A stretch of 25,404 nt of DNA from Botryllus schlosseri. Taxonomy: Eukaryota > Chordata > Ascidiacea > Stolidobranchia > Styelidae. The stretch's first letter is position 1. Each line of letters opens with the position of its first letter. The position numbers were made by a program, and so were the translations under genes. The notes under the pieces were generated by a model that saw nothing but the letters and a program-made list of their open reading frames with translations, searched no databases and was not told the origin of the DNA. The DNA lies in NCBI GenBank assembly GCA_000444245.1, contig ATSW01004747.1, forward strand, positions 1 to 25,404, read 5' to 3'. Shown piece by piece: positions 1 through 12,000 of the stretch.

Positions 1-87
1 GAGACGAGCGGTGCTTCTGTGGATGCCAACTCGGAAAAGACCGTCGTCAGAATAATGAAAGGCGACAACGCCCATGGAATTTTACAG
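1..87 (+). CDS. ADGRV1: ADGRV1 exon 1 of window (partial): linker before a Calx-beta repeat
   Basis: The window opens inside this exon, in frame from base 1. It reads ETSGASVD, then SEKTVVRIMKGDNAHGILQ, the inter-repeat linker type that reads SDHPYGLLQF in human ADGRV1. The donor is CAG|gtgagt after base 87, phase 0. No start codon is expected here. Confidence 0.85.
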
Positions 88-3000
88 GTGAGTTTTGATA
101 GGTGGTGTACCCCAAATCAGCTTTGAATATCTAAGTCTCGTCATTTCATTGGAGGTCACAGAAGCAACTTGCGAAAAAGTTTTTGCTGTGGTGAAATTCA
201 GAAATATTCGTTATTGCCTTTTGTGACAGACCAAACCTATTTTGTGTGGAACTGAGAAAAATAGTGACTTGGATAGCAGCATCAAGTTAGCAGCTAGAGC
301 TACTAGTACTGGGTGTTTACTTGGGTGCTCTGAAAAACCAGCGGCACCCTGTTATTGACCACAAGGCATTTAACGCTACCGGTATCATTGATTGTCTGTA
401 ATTAGATTTCATTTGTTGACTCGTATTTGAGAAATCAGGGTTGTAATCAAGTCACAAAGCTCCAAGTCACAAGTCAATCTCACTTTTATAGTTTTGAATG
501 GAACTAAGTCGAGTCATTTTCAATTCGCCACCGAGTCAAGTCCGAGTCCAAGTCAACGAGCAAAGGGTCAAGTCTGAGTCAAAGTCATTGTGCTGACTGC
601 TCAGTTTCCAGTTAAAGTCTTGTCAAAACGCACTTTTTATGACTCTGTTAGGCGAAATCGAATGGTTTGCATTTATAATATACTAATTTTCCTCATTTTA
701 AACAGTTTCTGGTCGCCTTTTAAGTACCAGAACCAATAGACTATTCTTCAAAATTACATTGAAATGTCGGTCTTGGCTGCCTGAGTTTCAAGTCATGTGC
801 AATGACTCGAGTCCAAGTCGATTCAATACACAGACTGACTCGAGTCGAGTCATTTCTGTATTTTGAGAAAATGACTCGAGTCAAGTCGAGTCATCACTCG
901 AGTCATTTCAACCCTGTGAAAAACCATTTTATCTAATCTGTATAGGGAATTCTTTTATTGTTGAATGATACAATCATATTCAGATGCACCCGAAAATTTT
1001 GAGGTTTTTTTCAATATTAATCCATTATGCAATTGAGTCATTAAGTTCTGTACCTCCTCTATATATTATTTTGTTGTTGCTATGTCAAACCATAATGTCT
1101 TGCTGCAAATGGCTGTGAATTTAAGATCTTACCGCTTTTAAATGTTTAGTTTTCTTCCGGCCCACCGCCCGCAAGACCAGACGTGAACCAGTCGTTGATA
1201 AGGTCCGAGCCTTTGGTGGTCCACGTCAAGGAAGAACAGGGCGTCGCAAATCTGTTGATCGTCAGGGCTGCCGGTTGGCATGGCGATGTTACGGCGGAGT
1301 GGAGAAGCCGCGACGACACGGCTATTTCGACGCAAAGTCCAAGAGACTATGTGGTAACAATTAGAAATACATCAGTAGAGACTTTCAAATTAAGTAAATA
1401 GCTGCCACACTGTGGTTAGGTGCTAGAATTCATGCATATAATGCTCCATGATACAGCTATATCTACACAACTTCCAAGAGACTATGCAGTTACAATTATA
1501 GAAAAAATAGTAGAGATTTTCAGATTTAAGTAAATAACAGCCACATGACCTCATGACAATTTATGCATGCAATGCCCCAAGGGGGTCCAATGCACTTATT
1601 TGAAGTTGTTCTGTATTCGGTTACTGAGGTCAGAATCATCGTTTCTCTCAAAGCCATAACAAGACGCAATCCAAAATAATTCATCAACTATTGCTAGTTC
1701 ATGTATGTATGCAATGCTACAAGTGGGCCACTACCACTTATTTGAAGTTTGTTTATTTGGACAATCTGGTCAGAGTTATGGCTTCTAAAAAGCATAAACA
1801 AAGACAAAACCAAAATAATCTATCCATCTAACATTTGTTAGAATATTTCTTCATGAGAGTGGACAAATTTGAGTCAATCGAGTAATATGCGATGTCTTAC
1901 TCTCTCTCATAGTCGGCCGCCGGCATTGTGAAGTTTCGTGACGGAGAAGGTTTCAAATATATCAATATTACAATCCTCGATGACGACGAACCTGAATTGG
2001 AAAAATCCTTCTTTGTCGACTTACTCACTCCTACCGGTGGAGGTACATTCAGAATTTTTATTATACTCGATAATGGGGTTTCAGTACATGTACTGTACAG
2101 GATATATTGCTAGGATTTGGTATGTTTATAGCATCGCCTATTGTAGAACTTGGTCAGTTGTGTGCGGTTGATGTTATGCGTACAAATGAAGTAATTATTG
2201 TATGATGTACAATTTTGTATGTTATGCACATTATAGCTTCCAATTATCCCTGAAGCATCAATATTGTTGTTTTCATGTCATTGTTCATGTTTGTTTTGAA
2301 ACATTTCAGCCGAACTAAACGAGGCATCGCGCTTGGAGGTGATCATTGATCCATCTGACAACGCGTACGGGATATATCGATTCTCTGCTGATTCCCTTTC
2401 TGCTACTTTACATGAACCCGAAGCAGGAACAAACTCAACCACTTTCAAAGTAGGTCTTGTTCAAGCCATTGGCTTTCAACCTCCAGTCTGACAAATCTAC
2501 GGCTATTTTATATGTGTATTCCAATGTGAAAGAAGCTGGACCCTTGTCAATTAATTACAGAAATGACACATCAAATATTTAATAAATTCAGATATTTGGA
2601 ACATATTTTTCTACATGGTGTCAAAGGATAGAGTTCTCGGTCCACTTTTGACTTGGTTTACGTCACTATGCTGCATGTGTTTTATGAAAACGTTTGACTT
2701 AGCCCAGAACTTGTTTAAGACCATTCATATACAAAAGATTAGAGGAGTTTTTGAACAAAATTTGTTGTATTTCAACAGTACAATTTAACAACATTTGACA
2801 GCATACAGCTAGCGAGTAGAAAAGTCTTATTCTTTTAAAAGAAATTGAACAATCAAAATCCACGGTTTTAACTTGACTTCGCCTTGCAAAACGTCCAATA
2901 TAAAAAAGGCAGAACTGAATGAAGTTTACAATATTTGCTTTGATTGCATACGTTTGTCGTAAATACATTTTGGGTTATGTGATTCCTTAAAATACTTTTG

Positions 3001-6000
3001 ATTTTTGTCGTGTGTCTTTGTAGGTCATAAGAAGTGAAGGCAACCTCGGCGAAACGGTTCTGAGTTGGGCGGTCAAAACCGATCCTGGCCACGACTTGGA
3101 GCGTACAGAAGGTCAGGTCCAGTTTTCATTTGGACAAACCGAAGCTGAGATTACGATCTCTGTGGTCGCCGACGATCTGCCGGAATTCGACGAACATTTC
3201 ATCCTTGAGCTGATCAACGTAAGAGCAGAGGCTTGACATATTTCTTGTAATTTTCGAGATGCATAGCTTTGAATGCAATAATTTGAAAAAGTATTGGATG
3301 TTACAAAACTTCGGTGCGGTATTCGAATTGTTAAAATATTCCTGGAAAGGCACAAGAAATGCTTTTGTTGCTGTTGATGGACACTGTTGTTAGAGTCATT
3401 TTGAAGAAAGATATTTTACAGTCTGTGATCCTCATTTATACCACCTATTTATTGGTAAATATTGTTCGTGTGTCTGTTTACTCGTCATTAATATGTCATA
3501 ACGACAGAATTATTTCTATTAATCGAATTTGGTCAACTGCATGGACTGATGAGAGTGGGTTGAAAAGCTTGGAGTGAAATAATTTTTGCTATATCAATGT
3601 ATTTTCCTCTTGCAATATTGAAGTCTTGTACCCCCAAAAGTCTAAATTCTATACTAATACGTCAACTGCTAATGTGTTCAGTAGACAAACTGTATCTTGT
3701 ACACCAAACACTCTGATTTTTATCCCGTCAATCTGATATATGACACATTTATCTGTAAAAGTGCCACTGATTATAGGTCAGTTGCAGAGAACAATGCGAA
3801 CCCAACTACTGATGTAGATGAAAAAACTATGATTTTTATCTCAATAATTGTGTATTCCAACTTATTTATTGGTAAAATGCCGTTAATTTATACTGATGTT
3901 TTACATTCGAGCAGTAGAGGTCATATTCTTATTTAATTACAACAATGCCCGTGTTTCAGGTGAGTCACGGAGAATTAGGCGACTCCGGCTCTCTGGTATC
4001 GTTGTTGACAGTACCAGCTAACGATGACCCGTACGGCATAGTCTCGTTCAAGCCGGAGACTGTAATCGTGGAAGAAGGCAGCGAGAACGCCACCTTGACA
4101 GTGATAAGGGACGGCGGAAGTGCCGGGTCTATCAGGGTGCATTTTAGAACTTTGGACATGGATTCCGAGGACAGAGCTTTGCAAGGGTAACAGTTTTTCT
4201 TTGAGAAGTTGCGTTCTCATGCGTAATTAAAATCAAAAGTGGTAAATTACTTCTACTTTTTGAAAGTACTCAAGAAGGTTTCACATTCTGGCACCGCTCA
4301 CTCAATTAGTTATTCATAGGGCAAGTTTTTATTGCGGTCAAATCCGCTGAAAGCCGCACTTATTTTTCACTAAAGTTACAGTAAAAAGTTGCCTTTATGG
4401 ACAAGTCCCTTGAAGTTACTAGGGTATGAGATGCTCGGACCGTTCCGTAACCGAGGCACTGTAGCAAAATCAATAGCCTGGAAAAATTGACCCGGTGAAA
4501 ATATAATATTCGACGGTCTAGCCTGAATATACGTCAAATCAGATAGGACCTCAAATTTAAACGACAGTGAAATAATCAAACGATCTATTTACATATAGTA
4601 CCAAATATTTCCAGCAAACGCATGAAAGAAACATCACTCTTCCTTCATACATGACAGGAACACGATGTTTCGTCATAACAAAGTGTTGAAATTTGCCACC
4701 GTAAATACTATTATTTCAAAAATGCTCGAAATTTCAGATTGCACGGCTTCTACTGGTCGGAATTGACCCAAATTTGGTGTGTAGCCTTTTTGTAGGCAAC
4801 CTGGCAATTTTATCATCAAGCAAGTGAAATTTGGAAGAAAAGATATTTTTGAATAACCCTATTGTACATGGTGTGTCTTGATCGGATAAAATATTATCTG
4901 ACGATTATCGATTTATTGATATTGATTCTACTCCAACCGCTTTTGGAGTCAAACTCCTCACTTTTTAGCGTTAAAGATTTTGTCACCCCGTGCTACAAAC
5001 CTAACTATAGTGATTTGTGCATATTCATGGTGCTATTGGTCGTTTTGCGATAGTCCTGATGATGCATCTTGGAATTTCGTAAGTTGTCATGAGCAATCGA
5101 TTAATAAATGTCTGCGACTCATCTTCTACTTCTTCAAAGTACGCATTTGGATAATTTTAGACCTTTTTTCGTACTTCTACTGCAAGTTGTTTTAACCTGT
5201 CTGGAAAATTGATAGTTTTACTATAGAAATTAAACATGGAACGGCAACGACCGATTTTGCAGCTTCGTTCCGCTTCGCCGAGGCTGGAGTGGAGAATTGT
5301 TTTGCGTAAGCGACTGTAGGGTTTCTGGCAATCCAAAAGCTATCTTCCCGAGCGCAGAAATTACTGAATCTGGTCTTGATCGAAAGCTACTGTTGCACCG
5401 ATTCCGAAAATATAACTTAAAATATTGATCAGGCGCTGATCCACCTAGAATCTGTCGTCCAAGTCTGAAATATCGGCATTGTTCGAACAATCGGAGAGTC
5501 GCAACGGGTCATTGTTATGGCCATTGTGTTGCGGTTACCCGATTGATCTGAACAATGCCGATATTTCAGACTTGAACGACAGATTCTAGGTGGATCAGTG
5601 CCTGATCAATATTTTAAGTTATATTTTCGGAATCGGTGCAACAGTAGCTTTCGATCGGGAAGATAGCTTTTGGATTGCCAGAAACCCTACAGTCGCTTAC
5701 GCAAAACAATTCTCCACTCCAGCCTCAGCGAAGCGGAACGAAGGTACAAAATCGGTCGTTGCCGTTCCATATTTAATTTCTATAGTTTTACTAACTGTGT
5801 AGAAATTTACAACACTATTAATTAGTGATACAACTGCTGATATAGTTGAGTTTCAGTTCATTTGAATGCTCAATTTGCTGCCGATTAACCCTGACCAGTG
5901 TCATCCGAAAATATTCGGGCTTATTTCAATATGAATATGTTATTCAATTTCATGATAGCATCGCGGAGCCAGACGTGGACTTCATCGTCAGTGAAACGAG

Positions 6001-9000
6001 CTTTTTAATGGGAGAGAATGTTACTATAGCAACCTTCACGATACCCATTTTGGACGATGACATACCAGAAGTAGACGAGGATTTCTTTGTGCAGCTTGTC
6101 TACGTTGAACTGATGCCGTCTGGAACAGGTGTGAAAAAATTGGCGGTGTTTTCTAATGAGAATAGGTTTTCGACCAGTTGTGTATAAGATAAATGAATCA
6201 CTATATCCAGAATTTGAAATACCATGGAAACTATTTGAAAATTTGAATCCGAATGACAAACTGTGAAGTGTGGCCGTCGAAAAATTTGGATTATGAATAA
6301 AATAGTATTTACGGTGACCAATTCTTTAATTAATTATTATAATGGTGCCCACCGTAAATACTATTTTATTCAAATCCAAATTTTTCGACGGCAATAACTC
6401 CGCTTCCACTGTTTGGAATTGAACCAAATTTGGTGAACATCGTTTCTATAGACAACCTAACAAATTTTTTGGTATTTATTTTTATAAACTAAATGGAAAC
6501 TTTCTTCTCCTGTAGCAATGCGGCTACTGGTTGGAATTGAACCAAATTTTGTGTGTAGGCTTAAATTAGGTAACCTAACAATTTTATCAAGTAGCCAGTA
6601 CGATTTGAGTCATTTTTGAAGAGCCCTTATGTTCATTTGGTATACATCCTAGTGAAGTAATGGTTGAAATAGTAATGGCCGATCTGTTTACCTTGAATTG
6701 GAACTAATTCGGTGTTGTCCTTTTACGTAATAGATACGATACGATATAAGTCTTTGATGTCGGTAAAAAACTTTGTTATGACGGCATTGTTTGAAAAACT
6801 CAACAATCCACTGGGGCGCTGGCAACTGACACCCAAATTGGATATTTTCACTCCAGATATTTCTTGTCGCAGTGAGAAATCTTGAAAATTTCTATTCCAG
6901 CCACGGATTCGCCAAAACTTGGCGTGGCGTCGCGTAGAATGCAACGCGTCGTCATAAACAGAAACGATAATCCGAACGGGATTGTGGAGCTGACCTCGTC
7001 CCACGTCACTGTGGACGAGAGCTGGAGCGACCGTGACAAACCGGTTGTGGAGATTGTCAGAAAATTCGGAACGTTCGGAGACGTGACCGTGGGAGTGGCT
7101 GCAACAAGGGGCGACGCCTTTCCAGACGAAGATTACAGCTTGACCAGCTCGAAAGTAAGACTGACTAAATTTCGAGCTGCTGCAACAATAATAATGTTAC
7201 GAAAAAACTTAATACAATTATCGGTATCTGATAGGAATGATTAAAACGACTTTTGAGATCAATAAGTTTGATCACGCCTGCATCGAATAAGTAAATTGTC
7301 TCTACATGAATATTCCATATAGCTCATGTCGGCAAGCGTATAAAATTGGTAGCAAAGTCTGGATTTAGTGTAGCATCAGAGTCAATATAACAATAATATA
7401 ATAGGTAATCAACTAAGATTGGATTTAAGATGGCAATTCAACGTTTTCAGCTAGAAATAAACTACGTTGATCCATTGGTCCTTGGAAAAATTGAAAAAGT
7501 GATGACCTATGATCGATATAATAAGACTTACTTGGTTACCTCTTATCGTCACATCAACATATTAACGATTATTCTTTTTGGCATAGCATTTTCTGAAACC
7601 AGATCGTTTAGGGATAGGGTACTTGTTTGATAGGGGTGTGATCAGGCTGGTTGACCTTTAAGGTGCATCGAACATCCTGATATGATACTATACAAGTGTA
7701 GTGTACATGCGTAAAGCTTATCATCACTGTACCTGCTTCTAATGTATTTCGATCTCTCTTTCTCTACCTCTGATTGAACTGGCTGATACATATTAACCAG
7801 AGTTGGCTGTGCTCTTTTTTCCATAGTGAAAGTAATAACATGACTTTTTTCTCCAAAAGGTTACATTCGCCGAAGGAGAAGACCGCAAACGTTTCCCTGT
7901 CGAAATCATCGACGATTTCACTCCGGAATTCGAGGAGTATTTTACGCTGCACCTCATGTCCGACTCTGCAACTGGCGGGGTGGAAATCGGCAATCGGGAC
8001 AAGTGCAGGGTCGTCATCGAAAAGTCTGATTTTCCGTATGGGTCGTTAGGTCAGTACACCAGAGGTGGTCAGCGGTACTGTTAAAAAATTCTTTTTCTAA
8101 ATTTCACTTGTGTAGTAATCGAATGGTTAAGCTTCACGTAACACACACCATATTTGACTCAATTCTGACCAGCAGAAACTGTGCCTTGTGCAATCACAAA
8201 TAGAATTTTGACAGTTTTCGGAACAATATTATATATAGTAGCAAATTTCGCCACTTTATCGTGACCTAACATCATGTTCCACGCATGTTATTCATCTTGA
8301 GAAGGGCCTGTGATGGAGTTTCGATCAAAAGCTGATTGCTTGATGAAAAAATTATGACTCTGATTAGCTGGAAGTTACTCAACTTTATCGAAATTGCTTA
8401 AAATGATGGATACATAATTCGCAAATAAAATACGATTCACTCTGAAACGCAAAGGGAAGATAAACTGATGAGCAGGTAAAATACTGTACATAGATTTCTC
8501 AGGATATAGTCGATATGGAAGCATATTTTGTCTTCCCAATGGACATTTCACGAAATCAGAATAACCTTTGAACAATTTGCAAAGCTATTTGTTGTGCTAT
8601 GTAGAAGTAACACGTTGGAATTGTGAATTTTTAAAAATGTATTTGCAATAATGGGATTCGTTCGGCTGTCTTCCAGAAATTTCTGTCGCCCAAACTGTTG
8701 TGTCGGAGCCTACAGACGGCAGTCCCGGCGTCCCGGTCGAATTGACAGTAAGGCGAAAAGGCGGTTTATCCGGTGTCGTAGCCGTCGAATGGAAAGCTTA
8801 CGTTACCGATGAAACATCGCGTCATGAGCGTTTCGAAGAAATCGAACAATCCGAAGACGTTCACGATATCGACATCTCGTCTGGCGTCATCAATTTAGTT
8901 TCGAATCAAGACACGACCAAATTCGTGATCAAGGCAAGTTTTCATTGATATAAAATGCATTTTTCAATAGATAATTCACTATTTCTTTCATTCCAGATAA

Positions 9001-12000
9001 TGCCAGACAACATACCCGAAGATGATGAATATGTAAACGTGAAATTGACACGGATATTGCCGACCTATCGGTTTGTAACTGATAACTTTGATACGCTAGT
9101 GAATCTCTACCCAAACGCCAACTCTTAGCACTCGTGCAACTTAATCTACAAAAACATTTGGACAATATGTTGTTACTTGACTATTGTAAAATGTGAATAT
9201 CTCAAGCCATTACTTTTTATCATTTTTAGAGGTAGATTTTGTGTCCCAAATAATGTGAATAGCGGAAAGTATCGACCATAAAAAGTCTACATAACGCTGT
9301 AAACCAAAGTTCTTTGGATGTTTGATGATTTAGTTTATTTTATAATACAATAGATTTCAATTCGTAGATTATAGCAAAACGTTTTCACAAAGCAATTAAA
9401 TATGTCACAATAAGGACATGTTAAAACGCTCTCTTACAATTTGCTGACTTGCGGTGTACCGATTTTTACGTTGTATCAGTAGTTGCAGTAATAATGGTAC
9501 TTAAGTAGCATACGTGTTACAGAATAACAAATGTTATTTCGGATTTATGAGGTTCGAATCATATTTTTAACGATGGAATGCTTTCAAATTAGGCAATAGG
9601 CATCTCCTTTTATTGTGCCAAATTTCTTGGGTAGAAGAATTATTTCAATGATTTTTGATGGATATATTTTTTCGATACGACATCATGGCCTTGTTGAATG
9701 GAATAAGATCGTTAATATAAATGTAACAGGCACATTTGAAATTTTTCTGTTTCAAGTGAAATTTCAGTGACAAAAACGTGTCTTATTCATAAATGTTTTA
9801 AATTCTTTATACAGGGGTGTCATAGACCGAGGACATGACACCACGTCCATTTTGATACCAGCCAACGATTTTCCATATGGCACTGTAACCTTGGAGAACG
9901 CCAGTTATGAAACGACAGAAAACGAATTTGGCTCTACTGACCTCAAGCTAAAAGTGATCAGAAGGTTATTGTCGATATTATATCCCATACTTCCCTCCGC
10001 AGCATATTTACTCTACTCTGGTTTTAGAGCTGGTCTTTTTGGCGTTCTGCGTGTCGTGTACAGCACCGAAGAGATTGACCTGATTTCCGAGGCTTTGGAA
10101 CGTAGGGAGAATCTGGTCGTGGGGTATTTTGAAAGGCCGATCACAGTGCCTGGCAACGGTGAGTGGACTCATTTTCTATAATACACAATAATGTACACAG
10201 CATCTCTGTTTTCTGAATGACTTGATTTCATTCAATTCGGTGCCTTAAATTAACTTGGCTTCACTGAGACTCGATTTATGATAAACGAGATTGACTCGTG
10301 ACTCGAAGAAGAGTTTTCAAGTAAATTCAAATATTTTACTTAATCGGAAACTTGAAATTGACTCGAAATCATAAATTTCAGAAGTCTTGACTTGACTCGA
10401 TTCATCCTCCTAAATTGACTTGACTTGACTCGGACTCGACGCATAAAAAATGCGGCCTGACTCGTGACTCACCGACAAATTTCTGAGTCAATTTTCAAGT
10501 CGTTAAACATTTTAATTGGTCAATGACTTGACGCGACTCGACTTGACTCGTAAGTCGACATGACTCGAGTCACTGTCCTAAAGTGACTTGACTTGACTTG
10601 GCCTTCACGTATGAAAAATGTGGATTGATTCATGACTTGGAGTCTAGTTTTTGAGTCAAGTTATCAAATATTTTACTTAATTTATGACTTGAAATTGACT
10701 CGAAATCAAAATTTCGAGATGAGATGACTTGACTTGACTCTCAATTTTCATGCCATCAAATATTCTGCTTAGTCAATTACTTGAAATTGACTCAAAATCT
10801 GAAAATTTCAGAAGAATTGCCTTGACTCGAGTCACTCTGAGATATACCCAACCTGACTCGTTGAATTGGCTCTTGACTCGAGTTGAAATATTCTGTGACT
10901 TGAAATGACTCGTGACTCGACGATAGCGACTTGATGTCAACACTACACAGCTTACACTTTCCATTTGCCATAATTTCCCCAAGCACAATTGTTGAAGAGA
11001 TTCTTTCTACACAACTTGATATATATATGTAGAGAGAGAGAGAGATACAATATTCTTTTTCGCCTGCACCATCGAGATGCTTTGACGACGGAGTTGCGAT
11101 ACGGCCCCATGAGGTCATCTAGTCTGCGCCCCCGTTTTTTTTTTCTCCTCCATGCTATCCGTGATTGCTGAGCGCCTAGCAGGATAACTGCGGATACCAA
11201 TTTTCGAGTTTTTGGTATGACCCCGCCGGGGATCAAACCCACGACCTACCGCTCGAGAAGCCGGACGCATAACCATTACAATATATGTTATAATTACTTG
11301 AATTGACTCGGAAAGCTCCAATTTGTGACATTTTCCCCTATCACCATCGTTAAAGACATTCTTACAACAGTGGTGTCTCAAAAGCGGCATGGAGTTGCAG
11401 ACACAGCAGCCCGAACCCTTGCAGACGTGCGCTGAGGCCTGCATGAGGCAAAAGGCCTGCGTGGGGTTTGTCTACAGCGATTTGACCGTTGAGTGCGCGT
11501 GGGTACGGTCTCCCGATATTTCTCACGGAGATGGCGAATTTGAGTTGTCAACGGGAAAAGATTTGAGTGACAGAGTGTTGACTGCTCGGGCCGCCAGATT
11601 CATGTTTTATTCAAAAATCAAGCAAAAGGTAGGTGTCTCGTCTGAGAGGGATTACCGGGCTATGATTTGACATATCTATTTCGCATATGACATATGCCAC
11701 TTCGATTTCATCCCTTGTAGACACACTTTTCATATTATCTTCTTCCATGCGCCGGTGGGCGAAATAGATATATTAGAATGTGGTTCGGTGTGGCTCGTGT
11801 TCATACGGTGGTGGTGTATTTTGACTTGAACGTAGACAATATATATTATACTCTATACAATTATACATGCACACTTTGCGCAGCTGACTTAGTGTATTTC
11901 TTCATGACCCAGATGTAAATTGACCACAATATGACCACAGATACAATCTGCCTAGGGCAACATAAATTATTTTATTTCAGTCGGATTTGCTTTACGACTC

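Noticed and set aside
436-916. TGACTCGAGTCA arrays as a simple satellite or AP-1 enhancer cluster
   Set aside because: Defined inverted ends and near 8-bp flanking duplications in several copies point to mobile elements. Enhancer function has no direct support in the sequence.
5230-5802. Open frames on both strands (5230-5490 minus, 5590-5802 plus) with related protein sequence
   Set aside because: They are the two arms of one palindrome read on opposite strands, so the similarity reflects the inverted repeat and not a gene family.
11228-11285. Functional tRNA gene on the minus strand
   Set aside because: There is a B box, but the acceptor stem and a proper A box are not complete, and a SINE body and target duplication surround it.
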